DNA from: JBLXBZ01 sp048265185
Lineage (GTDB): Bacteria > Pseudomonadota > Alphaproteobacteria > Rhizobiales > Stappiaceae
Reading direction: 5' to 3'
Assembly (NCBI GenBank): GCA_048265185.1
Contig: JBLXBZ010000002.1
Location: 1-64,000, forward strand
DNA length: 64,000 bases
The notes under the pieces were generated by a model that was not told the DNA's origin, searched no databases, and saw only the letters and a program-made list of their open reading frames with translations. How positions within the stretch are numbered: the stretch's first letter is position 1; each line of letters starts with the position of its first letter. The translations under genes and the position numbers were made by a program. Below, piece after piece: positions 34,265 to 43,103 of this stretch.

Positions 34265-37200
34265 ATGGAGGCTGATCTAAAAGGCGTTGGGGCGCTGTTC
34301 GTTCGCCGTCCGGTTTTGGCGGTGGTTCTTAGCCTGCTTATTGTTTTGTCCGGTTTGGCGGCGCTTTTGGGCGTTGAAGTTCGCGAATTGCCGAACGTTG
34401 ATCGTCCGGTCGTCACCGTCACCACTTATTATACGGGCGCTACGCCAGAGGTGATCGACACCGAGGTGACGAGCATTCTGGAAAAGGCTGTGGGACGCTC
34501 TCCGGGCATTGTTTCCGTTTCGTCACAGTCTCGGTTTGGTCGCAGTCGGATAACGGCTGAATTTTCCGATGCGACCGACGTGGAGACGGCGGCCAACGAC
34601 GTGCGCGACGCCGTGTCCCGGGTGACGCGCCAGCTTCCTGATGATGCGGATGATCCGTCCATCGTTAAAGCCGACGCTGACGCGGACGCTGTGATGCGCC
34701 TTGCGGTTCGCGCGCCGGGAATGAGCGTTGAAGAGGTCACGCAACTGGTCAATGACCGCATCGTGGACCGTATTGCGGCGGTGGCTGGGGTGGCGGATGT
34801 GACGGTTTACGGGGACCGTGACCCTGTGTTCACCATCGCCGTCGATCCGCTCGCCGTGGCCAGCCGAGGGTTGGCGCCCGACGACATGAAAGAAGTGGTG
34901 GCTGATTTGGCCGCGAACGTCTCCGCTGGTTCGGTCAAAACAGACAAGCAGGAACTGGTGGTGCGGGCCGATAACAACATCAAGACGGTGCAAGACATCG
35001 CCCGCCTGAAAATAGACGAGAATACGCGTATCTCCGACGTTGCTCATGTTAGCTACGGGCCGGAGAGGCGCACGACAATATTCTCCGCCAACGGCGAGTC
35101 CGGCGTTGGCATGGGAATCGTGCGCCAGGCCAAGTCCAACACCATTGATGTGTCAAATGGCGTTCGAGCGGCCGTCGCTAAGTTAAATGAATCCCTGCCC
35201 CATGGGGTCACAGTGCAGGTCATGTCGGATGACGCGGACTTCATTTCCGGCGCGATCAGCGAAGTGGTGTTGTCGTTGTTTCTCGCCACGGGGATCGTCA
35301 TTCTCATCATTTTCATTTTCCTTGGCTCTGTCAGCGCCACTTTGATCCCCGCCGTCACGGTGCCCATTGCTTTGTGCGGAACCATCGCTGCGATCTGGTT
35401 CGCAGGATTTTCCGTCAATGTCTTGACCCTTCTGGCGCTGGTCTTGGCGACGGGCATGGTGGTGGATGACGCCATCGTGGTGTTGGAAAACATCATGCGT
35501 CGAATCTCCAAGGGCGACGGGCCTCGCGCCGCCGCCGTCATTGGCGCGCGGGAAGTGTTTTTCGCGGTCATAACCACCACGGCAACTTTGGCTGCCGTGT
35601 TTATTCCAATTTCGTTTCTTCCAGGCAGCGTGGGAAGATTGTTTTCCGAATTTGGTTTCGTCTTGGCGATTTCAGTGATGCTGTCTTCATTTGTGGCGCT
35701 GACCTTGGCGCCAATGATGGCCTCGCGCCTGTTGAAGGCGAAAAAATCCGAAGCGGAGCAAAAGTCGCCGTCATTTCTACGCCGGGGCGTCAGTGCGCTG
35801 GGCCTGCGTTTTCAGCGGATTTACGGTTGGGGGCTGGAGTTTTCCTTGAAGGCTCCTTCGGTGGTGATCGCGGGATCGTTGATGTTCTGCGTCTTCGGCG
35901 TCGTTCAATATGAATCCCTGCCCAAAGAGTTGACGCCGCGAGAAGATCGGGGGCTGGTGTTTTTATCCGTGCGTACTCCGCAAGGGGCGAGCGTCGAGTA
36001 TACGCGTAATAAAATTCGTCAGATCGAAACAATCATTCAAAAAACCATTGATGCTGGCGAGGGCGAGTCCTTTCTCAGTATCGCGGGAACCGGCGGCACG
36101 TCCAATGGGGGCTTTATCTTTCTCAAGCTGCTCCCTTGGGACGAGCGAGAGCGCAATCAGGCGCTTATAGCGGCGGAGATCAATCGTCAGGTCTCGCGGT
36201 TGACCGGGGTCAAAGTTTATGTGCGCCAGCCGAACACGCTTGGTGTTCGCGGCGCTGGTTCGGGTTTGCGTTTCGCCTTGAGCGGCGGCGATTATGACGT
36301 TCTGGATGCGGCGGCGCAAAATTTGACCCAGAAAATGCAAGATGAGCTCGGAGAGAAAATTGGTCGGGTGTCTATTGATTATGACACCACCCAACCGCAG
36401 CTTTTGGTGCATGTGAACCGGGAGGTGGCCAAGGAGTTGGGCGTCTCCGTTCAAAATATAGCTCAACTCTTGCGTTTGCTTCTCGATGGCGACACGGCGG
36501 CGGAAGTTTTCATCGGCGATGATTCAATTCCGGTCAATATCGAGGCGGGCGGCGCGCCTTTGCGCACCACGCGGGATCTGGAGAACCTGTTTGTGCGTAC
36601 GAAGGATGGGACAATGGTGCCTTTATCCTCTGTCGTCTCCATTGAAGAGACTGCGGTTGCGCCGCAGTTGAACCGGGAGGCGCAGTTGCGGGCGATTCCG
36701 GTCTCCATCGGACTGGCGGACGGCTATGATCTGGCGACAGCGGTTGAGGACATGCGCGCCATCGCCGATGAAGTTCTGCCGCCCGGCGTCACCACCACTT
36801 TGCTCAGCGAAGCGGCGCTTCTGGAGCAGACCTCTTCAAATGTGTTCATCACCTTCGGCTTCGCCATTGTGGTTATTTTCCTTGTTCTTGCAGCGCAGTT
36901 CGAGAGCTTCATCAGCGCGATGATTATTTTGTTGACCGTGCCGTTCGGGTTGGCCGCCGCTATTGTGGCGATTACGCTTACTGGCGGGTCAATAAATGTT
37001 TACAGTCAGATCGGCATCATCATGCTGGTGGGGTTGATGGCGAAAAACGGCATTTTGATCGTGGAGTTCGCCAATCAGTTGCGTGAAGAGGGGCAGGACG
37101 TTGAAAGCGCCATTCGCGACGCTTGCCTGTTGCGGCTGCGCCCGGTGATGATGACCATGATTTCTACCGTCCTTGGCGGTTTGCCGCTGGTGTTCGCCTT

Positions 37201-37378
37201 TGGGGCGGGGGCGGAGGCGCGCGAGGCGTTGGGGTGGATCGTCGTTGGCGGTTTGGGTTTCGCCACGCTGTCCACATTGTTGGTGACGCCTGCGGCCTAT
37301 CGTTTGTTGGCCCCATTCTCTAAATCACGCAACGCGAGCGAGTTGCGTTTGGCGGAAGAAATGAAGGCGGCTCGGTGA
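34265..37378 (+). CDS. RND efflux transporter permease (AcrB/MexF family)
   Basis: Inner-membrane proton-driven exporter, 1037 aa (normal size). Features: N-terminal FVRRPVLAVVLSLLIVLSG helix, two large periplasmic loops, the paired Asp of TM4 in GMVVDDAIVVLENI, SFVALTLAPMMASRLL, and VGLMAKNGILIVEFANQL in the second half. The ATG at 34265 follows AGGGG; a TTG two codons earlier overlaps the adaptor stop. The substrate (drug, solvent or metabolite) cannot be read from sequence. Confidence 0.95.
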   Translation: MEADLKGVGALFVRRPVLAVVLSLLIVLSGLAALLGVEVRELPNVDRPVVTVTTYYTGATPEVIDTEVTSILEKAVGRSPGIVSVSSQSRFGRSRITAEFSDATDVETAANDVRDAVSRVTRQLPDDADDPSIVKADADADAVMRLAVRAPGMSVEEVTQLVNDRIVDRIAAVAGVADVTVYGDRDPVFTIAVDPLAVASRGLAPDDMKEVVADLAANVSAGSVKTDKQELVVRADNNIKTVQDIARLKIDENTRISDVAHVSYGPERRTTIFSANGESGVGMGIVRQAKSNTIDVSNGVRAAVAKLNESLPHGVTVQVMSDDADFISGAISEVVLSLFLATGIVILIIFIFLGSVSATLIPAVTVPIALCGTIAAIWFAGFSVNVLTLLALVLATGMVVDDAIVVLENIMRRISKGDGPRAAAVIGAREVFFAVITTTATLAAVFIPISFLPGSVGRLFSEFGFVLAISVMLSSFVALTLAPMMASRLLKAKKSEAEQKSPSFLRRGVSALGLRFQRIYGWGLEFSLKAPSVVIAGSLMFCVFGVVQYESLPKELTPREDRGLVFLSVRTPQGASVEYTRNKIRQIETIIQKTIDAGEGESFLSIAGTGGTSNGGFIFLKLLPWDERERNQALIAAEINRQVSRLTGVKVYVRQPNTLGVRGAGSGLRFALSGGDYDVLDAAAQNLTQKMQDELGEKIGRVSIDYDTTQPQLLVHVNREVAKELGVSVQNIAQLLRLLLDGDTAAEVFIGDDSIPVNIEAGGAPLRTTRDLENLFVRTKDGTMVPLSSVVSIEETAVAPQLNREAQLRAIPVSIGLADGYDLATAVEDMRAIADEVLPPGVTTTLLSEAALLEQTSSNVFITFGFAIVVIFLVLAAQFESFISAMIILLTVPFGLAAAIVAITLTGGSINVYSQIGIIMLVGLMAKNGILIVEFANQLREEGQDVESAIRDACLLRLRPVMMTMISTVLGGLPLVFAFGAGAEAREALGWIVVGGLGFATLSTLLVTPAAYRLLAPFSKSRNASELRLAEEMKAAR

Positions 37379-37545
37379 GATTTTCAATGGATGGGCTCTG
37401 AACGCGCGATTAACTTCAAACGGAAGGGCTTTCGCGCGTTCTCTGAAACCATCTGTTGAAAACCTATGCAAACACGTGAGTTTAACCCTTGCATTGGCGT
37501 GAAGCCCAGCTATATTGCGGCTCTCCTGCTGAGCAGGAATGAAGT

Positions 37546-37635
<90 letters not shown>

Positions 37636-38418
37636 TTATCCCCATTGCGAGCCAGTGACACCGCCCTGACGGGCATGGGTTTTCCGTGTTATCAAAGGGG
37701 TTTGCGGGAACCGACCGAACCTCATAGACGCGCCGCGAGGCTGTAGTTTGGCTCAGAATGGCCCTCAGTCTCAGTTTGGGCGAACCTCGCCCATTCCGGT
37801 TCGGTCCCGTTTTCTTGTTATCTTTCAATGGCCTGCTTCCAAACCCCGCCAAACCCCAAATCGGCGATCCGAAAGACAGCGATGGCAACGTAACGGATTG
37901 GTTGGGGTTCGAGTGCCTCCGGGCTCGCCACTTTCCTTAAAATTCTGATTTCATTGAACTAAATTCAGTTCGAGGCCAGTTTGCACGCCGGAACGTACTC
38001 CTGAACGCACACATCGGGAAGCTGACGCCATGTATCTCTTGCGCCGCCCGACGGGCTTCTGTTTTCAACTACGGATTCCAAAAAAGAAAGAGAGCATCCA
38101 GGCAAGCCGCTCAGTTGCGATGCGAACTCGATATGGAATTGAATCAAGACGATAGGGAGCATGTTCCACTTTGGCGGTGGAGGCTAGACGTCGTTGGTGA
38201 CTGAGGATGAAAAGATATTGTGCTCGATATTGTATTTCTCCTGCTCTTTAATGGCGGCCTCGCAATTGGCTACCGCGTCATATGGTTTTTGCTTCCATAA
38301 GTTGTTTTTCATGAAAATGCTCTTTTAGCATATTCGCATGGCGAGGGGTTGTCGGTGTCTGGGCGCCAGCTTTGTTTCCCGAATAGAAAGCGCGCAGGGA
38401 TGAAAAGCCTACCGCGCG
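37636..38418. other. decayed region downstream of tRNA-Ser
   Basis: No gene can be supported with confidence. At 37904-37930 is a tRNA-3'-end-like word (GGTTCGAGTGCCTCCGGGC then TCGCCA), without a matching 5' half. A 65-codon minus-strand frame (37965-38162) ends in CVQEYVPACKLASN, vaguely like a Kazal-type Cys pattern, and a 42-codon minus-strand frame (38184-38312, MKNNLWKQKPYDAVANCEA) is unrecognised. The stretch looks like eroded island DNA. Confidence 0.45.
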
Positions 38419-38691
38419 CTAACTAACAGAAGGGGGGCGCAGCGCCAATTCAGCTTCAATATTTTCAAGTGAAGCCAAAGCATTGCGACGGTCTCTCGAT
38501 CCGCGCGGCGAAGATACGATTATCCTCGACGCGCTTTGCGCTCACTGTATGAACATCGCCGCGCGCTTATGCTCGCTTTTGGCGAGCGCTTTGTCAGCCG
38601 CGGTGACGTTGGATCTGGCGACAAGTTTTTCGCAGTCTGCAAGGGGAAGGACAACTAGTGTTTCCCCATTTGGGGTAGTGATCTTCTGCAT
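38419..38691 (-). pseudogene. remnant of a toxin-antitoxin antitoxin gene
   Basis: The frame starts with ATG at 38689-38691 (MQKITTPNGETLVVLPLADC), a form typical of antitoxins paired with RelE-like toxins that carry a similar N-terminal strand. It stops after 49 codons at TGA (38542-38544). The same frame is then open for 40 more codons to a TAG at 38419-38421. It starts 9 bp after the RelE-like remnant, the usual toxin-first order of such modules. No helix-turn-helix is visible, so the protein is probably inactive. Confidence 0.5.
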
Positions 38692-38699
38692 GGTTCTTC

Positions 38700-38935
38700 C
38701 TATTGATAGACGCCGCCACGCGGTCCGATTTTCAATATATCCAAAATCTGATCATCCATGATGACGCGCCAATCACCGACGCGTGGTAGAATATAGTTGG
38801 AGTCGGTCAGGACTTTGTCGGCTAGGATTTTAACGTCGATCAGGCTTTGACATTATCGCCGCGGTTGATGGCGCGCGAGCGTATTGATTGCTCTTTGAAT
38901 CTATGTTCGCAACGTCCTTCGGCGGAATTTTGCGA
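38700..38935 (-). pseudogene. remnant of a RelE/ParE-family toxin gene
   Basis: The last 37 or so codons (to TAG at 38700-38702) read YILPRVGDWRVIMDDQ then ILDILKIGPRGGVYQ, matching the C-terminal core of RelE-family toxins (RVGDWRVIF and KIGPRGxxY patterns). Upstream, matching pieces occur in different frames: KIPPKDVANIDSKSNQYAR in one and GDNVKA in another, each broken by stops. At least two frameshifts are therefore needed, so the gene is dead. No intact start is seen. Confidence 0.6.
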
Positions 38936-39064
38936 GTATTTTTAAGTAGTTATTAGAATATAGAGAATTTTGTATTTTAATATTAGCGCATAGCTATTTT
39001 GTGAAATGAAGTTCCAAATGACTGTTCTTTTGGCGAGCTCATTTCCAGATATGGAGGCAGGATT

Positions 39065-39721
39065 ATGCAAGTTAGCGACAAGGGACGCGCATTTATCGCC
39101 GTGCATGAGGGTTGCGAGTTGCGAGCGTATCGCGACGTGGCGGGCGTTCTGACAATCGGTTATGGCCACACTAGTGAGGCGGGGGCTCCGATGGTGAAAG
39201 TCGGGATGACGATCACTCAAGAAGAGGCGGAAGATATTCTGTCACGCGATCTGGGGAAGTTTGAAGCGCGGGTCTCAAACCGTATGGGTGTGCTTTCGCA
39301 AAACGCTTTTGACGGCGCTGTGTCGTTTGATTTCAATACCGGAGCTATTCATAAAGCCACTTGGGTGAAGCGCTACCTGGAGGAGAAATTCGTCGAGGCG
39401 GAAGCCTCGCTCAAGCTGTGGAACAAAGCGGGTGGGCGCGTTTTGCCTGAGCTTACCCGACGTCGCAGCGGCGAGGCCGACATTATTTTTCGCGGACGTT
39501 ATCCGGGAATGAAGCCGGAGACCGCCGATCAATCCGTGATTGAGGCGCAGAAAATTCTGATGGCCAGAGGGTTTGATCCTGGCGCGATTGACGGAGCGTT
39601 TGGCCCAAAGACGAAAGCCGCTGTTCTGGCTTATCAAGAGGCGCATCCGAATCTTGCGAACGACGGAGTTTTGGGCCCGGCGACGCTGGCGCAGCTACGG
39701 CGTGATAGCTCTGCCTCATGA
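39065..39721 (+). CDS. GH24 lysozyme with C-terminal peptidoglycan-binding domain
   Basis: A 218-aa T4-type lysozyme. The catalytic triad matches T4 spacing: Glu15, Asp24, Thr30 (HEGCELRAYRDVAGVLTIGYG). Residues ~155-215 are a PG_binding_1 domain (VIEAQKILMARGFDPGAIDG, GPKTKAAVLAYQEAHP). There is no signal peptide, as in phage endolysins that need a holin; none is seen nearby. GGAGG lies upstream of the ATG. Placed beside tRNA-Ser and decayed genes, it may be a phage leftover or domesticated enzyme. Confidence 0.88.
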   Translation: MQVSDKGRAFIAVHEGCELRAYRDVAGVLTIGYGHTSEAGAPMVKVGMTITQEEAEDILSRDLGKFEARVSNRMGVLSQNAFDGAVSFDFNTGAIHKATWVKRYLEEKFVEAEASLKLWNKAGGRVLPELTRRRSGEADIIFRGRYPGMKPETADQSVIEAQKILMARGFDPGAIDGAFGPKTKAAVLAYQEAHPNLANDGVLGPATLAQLRRDSSAS

Positions 39722-39983
39722 GATTTGGACGTCGTCGCCTGTGGTGGCGCCGTTCAAAGTCTGGGTTTGTTGACATGCGCGGCAGTGTCGGAATGGATAG
39801 CCTCCTTATTTGGCGTTTGCGTGGCTATTGTCGTCGGCGTTTGACGCCTAGTTGATCCAGACGGCGCTGCGGGTATTATTGTTGTTGGAGAGGCGATGTT
39901 AGTAATTAATATTATTCTGTTTATGTTTTGCGAGAAGGTGAGATTAATTACATTTGCGCCAAGTGATATAGACAGAAATTAGT

Positions 39984-40721
39984 TCACCACTGGCAGTTTT
40001 GATCGACTCTGAAATCCAATAGCCTGAAATCTGTTGAGTTTCCGTAATATATTTTTGTCTCGCCATTGGTTTCGACGCCAAAACGCACGGTGAATGATTC
40101 CGTCGTAAGACGAACGCGCGGGTCTAAGCGTATTTTTTGACCTCGTGATAGTCGAATTGATTTTATAGGCCTAGACGCGCTCCAATTCCGCCGGTCGCGA
40201 ATGGTCGTATCTTTCCAAACGCAATGGGTCGGCTCGCCGTCAAAAGAAAGCATAATGGGGGGCGGTCGGGCGGAAATCTTATAATAGATTTTTTCAATGG
40301 CGATGAGCGTGCACAATCCTGCTAAAGCGCCTAAACCAATGACGAGATAAAGACGTGAATGAGATCTCTTTGCCTGGATGTAGCCTTTGTTGATGAGCCA
40401 TGCGTAGAACTTGAGGCTGAGCGCCGCGGCCATCATTGTGATGGAGCCAGCCATGCAGGGAAGAGAAAATTTAACTCCCCATTCAAAGGCCCTGTCAAAC
40501 CAGTCTCCTTTCGGCACAGGGCCAAGAGTGAACCAGCTATAGGCGAAGCCTAATCCCCCAACAAAAAATATAAAAACCTTAATCGCCCGGGAAGTGGAAA
40601 GTTGTGAAACAGTTTTTACTGACGTAGCGGTCGTGGCGAAAGCGATAGAAATTGCTGCTATAGTTAAATATACTATAAGCAATACGATAAGTATAAATAT
40701 TGGGGCGAGGATGGCCATCAT
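39984..40721 (-). CDS. hypothetical four-helix membrane protein
   Basis: A 245-aa protein not recognised as any family. It has four hydrophobic segments (about residues 4-30, 46-68, 88-114 and 124-148) followed by a ~95-residue polar C-terminal domain with two Cys (CVWKD; NQNCQW at the end) and many Arg. Local base composition is more A+T-rich than neighbours. It is transcribed away from a palindrome with a Pho-box-like sequence facing it ~250 bp upstream, which makes Pho control conceivable. Confidence 0.6.
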   Translation of the reverse strand: MMAILAPIFILIVLLIVYLTIAAISIAFATTATSVKTVSQLSTSRAIKVFIFFVGGLGFAYSWFTLGPVPKGDWFDRAFEWGVKFSLPCMAGSITMMAAALSLKFYAWLINKGYIQAKRSHSRLYLVIGLGALAGLCTLIAIEKIYYKISARPPPIMLSFDGEPTHCVWKDTTIRDRRNWSASRPIKSIRLSRGQKIRLDPRVRLTTESFTVRFGVETNGETKIYYGNSTDFRLLDFRVDQNCQW

Positions 40722-40972
40722 ATAAGTTCTTAGGTTACTTTTTCATCTTTTTAACAAAATTTTCCTAGGTTTTTATATATCAGGGAAAAAGTGACAACGA
40801 TACGAATAAAGACATAATTTAGGTCATTCTGATAAACTTCGCCTCATAGCCTTGCGGTTACTCTCTGAAAAATCCCCCTCACCATGCGCCCGCCACCGTT
40901 GCTCGATGAAACTGTGGGCGGCGAGGTCGTAGGCGTCGGCATCTTAATGACGTGCGTCTTGTCGCTATGATG
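40722..40972. other. intergenic region upstream of the membrane protein
   Basis: No intact gene. A minus-strand frame around 40820-40945 (DLAAHSFIEQRWRAHGEGDF) is open but has no start codon, a stop just upstream, and no recognised family. It may be a gene remnant. The right end abuts the long palindrome. Confidence 0.35.
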
Positions 40973-41042
40973 CGTTACAAAATAATGACAATTCTAAATA
41001 TCTAACTTACTAGATATTTAGAATTGTCATTATTTTGTAACG
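40973..41042. promoter_or_regulatory. perfect palindrome carrying two divergent Pho-box-like sites upstream of pstS
   Basis: Two identical inverted 32-bp arms (40973-41004 and 41011-41042) are separated by 6 nt. Each arm contains TTGTCAT-TATT-TTGTAAC, i.e. two 7-bp repeats with a 4-bp spacer as in the PhoB box (CTGTCAT-N4-CTGTCAT, often CTGTAAC second repeat). One copy faces pstS (41024-41041, plus strand) and one the membrane-protein gene (40974-40991, minus strand). There is no T tract and the pst promoter should start here, so a terminator is unlikely. Confidence 0.7.
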
Positions 41043-41107
41043 TAAGCCGCCTAGATGTCTCCCGTCGCCATAAGGCGTCGTACTGAATTCTGATGGGAGC
41101 AGGCTCA

Positions 41108-42118
41108 ATGAATAGGTTCTTCCTTACGACTTCTGCGGTTTCAATCGCTTTGGCCGCCTCTTTCGCTCAAGCGAACGCGCAAGACGTTCCAACGGTGCTG
41201 GTCGATGGCTCGTCCACCGTTTTCCCTATCTCCGAGGCTATGGCCGAGGAGTTTCAGAACGCGCAAGGCGGTAAAATCCGCGTCACTGTTGGTTTGTCCG
41301 GCACTGGTGGTGGATTTAAAAAGTTTTGCCGTGGCGAAACGGACGTGACCGGCGCTTCGCGGCCAATCACCAATACGGAAAAAGAGCTTTGCGCCGAGAA
41401 CAACGTTGAATATATCGAGATGCCGATCGCGATTGACGCGCTCGCCAACATCATCAACCCAGCGAATGAGTTCGCTTCTTGCATGACTGTTGAGCAGCTC
41501 AAAAAGATGTGGGAGCCAGAAGCCCAAGGTAAGATCACCAAATGGAGTCAGATCGATCCGTCATGGCCGGACGATACAATCGGTCTTTACGGCGCCGGCA
41601 CTGATTCTGGCACCTATGACTATTACACATTCGCGATTACTGGCAAGGAACACTCCAGTCGCGGCGATTATACGGCGACTGAAGACGATAACGTCACCAT
41701 TCAGGGCGTTGTCGGAGATCCGAACGCGATCGGCTTCCTTGGTCTGGCCTATGTTCATGAGAATCTCGATAAAGTGAAGCCGGTTGCGATCAAGCAGGCG
41801 AATGGCGAATGCGTGTCGCCTTCGGTTGAAACGGCGGCAAACTCCACATATCAGCCGTTAACCCGCCCGATCTTCTGGTACATTTCCAAGGGCGCGGCGG
41901 ACGCCAAGGATCACGTCAACCAGTTTGTCGAATTCGCTTTCGACGCGGAAAACCAACAAGCGTTGGTTGGTGAAGTGGGTTATGTGCCGCTGCCTGCGGA
42001 AGCCTCGAATAAAGCGCTCGCCAAATTTAGCGCTCGCACCACAGGTTCCGCGTTTGACGGCGGCTCCAAGCTGGGCGTCACTATTGACGAGCTCGTCAGC
42101 GCCGCTGGTCAGAACTGA
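41108..42118 (+). CDS. pstS: phosphate ABC transporter substrate-binding protein PstS
   Basis: Periplasmic phosphate receptor, 336 aa from the ATG at 41108 (GGGAG 8 bp upstream; an ATG 15 bp earlier is also in frame). The signal peptide is cleaved near AQANAQ. Phosphate-loop features: VDGSSTVFPI, SGTGGGFKKFCRGETDVTGASRP, and GAGTDSGTYDYY. It is of the class with four cysteines (KFCRG, LCAE, SCM, ECV). First gene of pstS-C-A-B. A Pho-box-like palindrome lies 66 bp upstream and a hairpin separates it from pstC. Confidence 0.95.
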   Translation: MNRFFLTTSAVSIALAASFAQANAQDVPTVLVDGSSTVFPISEAMAEEFQNAQGGKIRVTVGLSGTGGGFKKFCRGETDVTGASRPITNTEKELCAENNVEYIEMPIAIDALANIINPANEFASCMTVEQLKKMWEPEAQGKITKWSQIDPSWPDDTIGLYGAGTDSGTYDYYTFAITGKEHSSRGDYTATEDDNVTIQGVVGDPNAIGFLGLAYVHENLDKVKPVAIKQANGECVSPSVETAANSTYQPLTRPIFWYISKGAADAKDHVNQFVEFAFDAENQQALVGEVGYVPLPAEASNKALAKFSARTTGSAFDGGSKLGVTIDELVSAAGQN

Positions 42119-42130
42119 TAAAACCGATGA

Positions 42131-42162
42131 GGCGGCTGCAATATGCAGCCGCCTTTCATTTT
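42131..42162 (+). terminator. leaky terminator or stabilising hairpin between pstS and pstC
   Basis: A perfect 10-bp stem (42131-42140 with 42144-42153, 3-nt loop) is followed by TTTCATTTT. It sits between pstS and pstC, which still appear co-regulated, so partial termination giving excess PstS over permease is the likely role. Confidence 0.75.
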
Positions 42163-42173
42163 GGAGTTCTTGA

Positions 42174-43103
42174 ATGAACAAGTCCGCAATCAAGAGTAAA
42201 TTCAGGCCGACTGAAGCCTATTTGGCTCGTCGCCGACTTATCTCAAGGTTGATGCGCGTTTTGCTTTTTCTGGCCGCGGCGACTTCAGTTTTCGTGACTA
42301 CAGGGATCGTTTACGTTCTGATTAGCGAATCCTGGAATTTCTTTCGTCAAGTCCCACTGTTTGAGTTTTTGACCGACACCCAGTGGACGCCGGTTTTCGC
42401 TAATCCCCGGTTTGGAATTTTACCGCTTTTAACCGCAACCTTGTGGGCGGCTGGAATCGCTCTGGTGATCGGCATACCTCTAGGCACCACCTTGGCTATC
42501 TATCTTAGCGAATACGCTCCGCCAAAAGTGCGAGAGGTCGTCAAGCCGCTGCTGGAGTTGATAGAGGCGGTGCCAACGGTTGTATTTGGCTATTTCGCGC
42601 TGTTGTTTCTCACGCCGCTCTTTCGGATGTTTATTCCGGGGCTGACCGGCTTCAACCTTCTCGTTCCCGGCATTGTTCTTGGAATTATGATTTTGCCATA
42701 CGTTGTGTCGGTTAGCGAAGACGCCATGCGGGCTGTTCCCGCCTCTCTGAGGGAGGGCGCTTACGCTTTGGGAATGACGCGCATTCAGACCGCGGTGAGG
42801 GTGATAATCCCTGCGGCATTCTCAGGCATCACCGCCGCTTATGTTCTTGGGATGTCACGGGCCGTGGGGGAGACGATGGTTCTGGCCATCGCTGCTGGAC
42901 AGAACCCTAATTTGACCGGCGACCCTCGTGAGGGAGCGGCCACCATCACCGCTTACATTGTGCAAATGGCGATGGGAGACCTTCCGCAAGGTTCGCTTGC
43001 TTACGAGTCGATTTTCGCGGTGGGGCTCGCTCTGTTTGTTCTAACCTTTATTTTCAACTTGGCCGGTTTCTTCCTGCGCCGCCGTTTTCGCGAGGTTTAC
43101 TGA
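42174..43103 (+). CDS. pstC: phosphate ABC transporter permease PstC
   Basis: A 309-aa inner-membrane permease with about six helices and the binding-protein-dependent transport motif near EGAYALGMTRIQTAVRVIIP (EAA loop). Segments LLELIEAVPTVVFGYFAL and GMSRAVGETMVLAIAAG are typical of PstC. GGAG precedes the ATG; it overlaps pstA by 1 bp. Confidence 0.94.
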   Translation: MNKSAIKSKFRPTEAYLARRRLISRLMRVLLFLAAATSVFVTTGIVYVLISESWNFFRQVPLFEFLTDTQWTPVFANPRFGILPLLTATLWAAGIALVIGIPLGTTLAIYLSEYAPPKVREVVKPLLELIEAVPTVVFGYFALLFLTPLFRMFIPGLTGFNLLVPGIVLGIMILPYVVSVSEDAMRAVPASLREGAYALGMTRIQTAVRVIIPAAFSGITAAYVLGMSRAVGETMVLAIAAGQNPNLTGDPREGAATITAYIVQMAMGDLPQGSLAYESIFAVGLALFVLTFIFNLAGFFLRRRFREVY

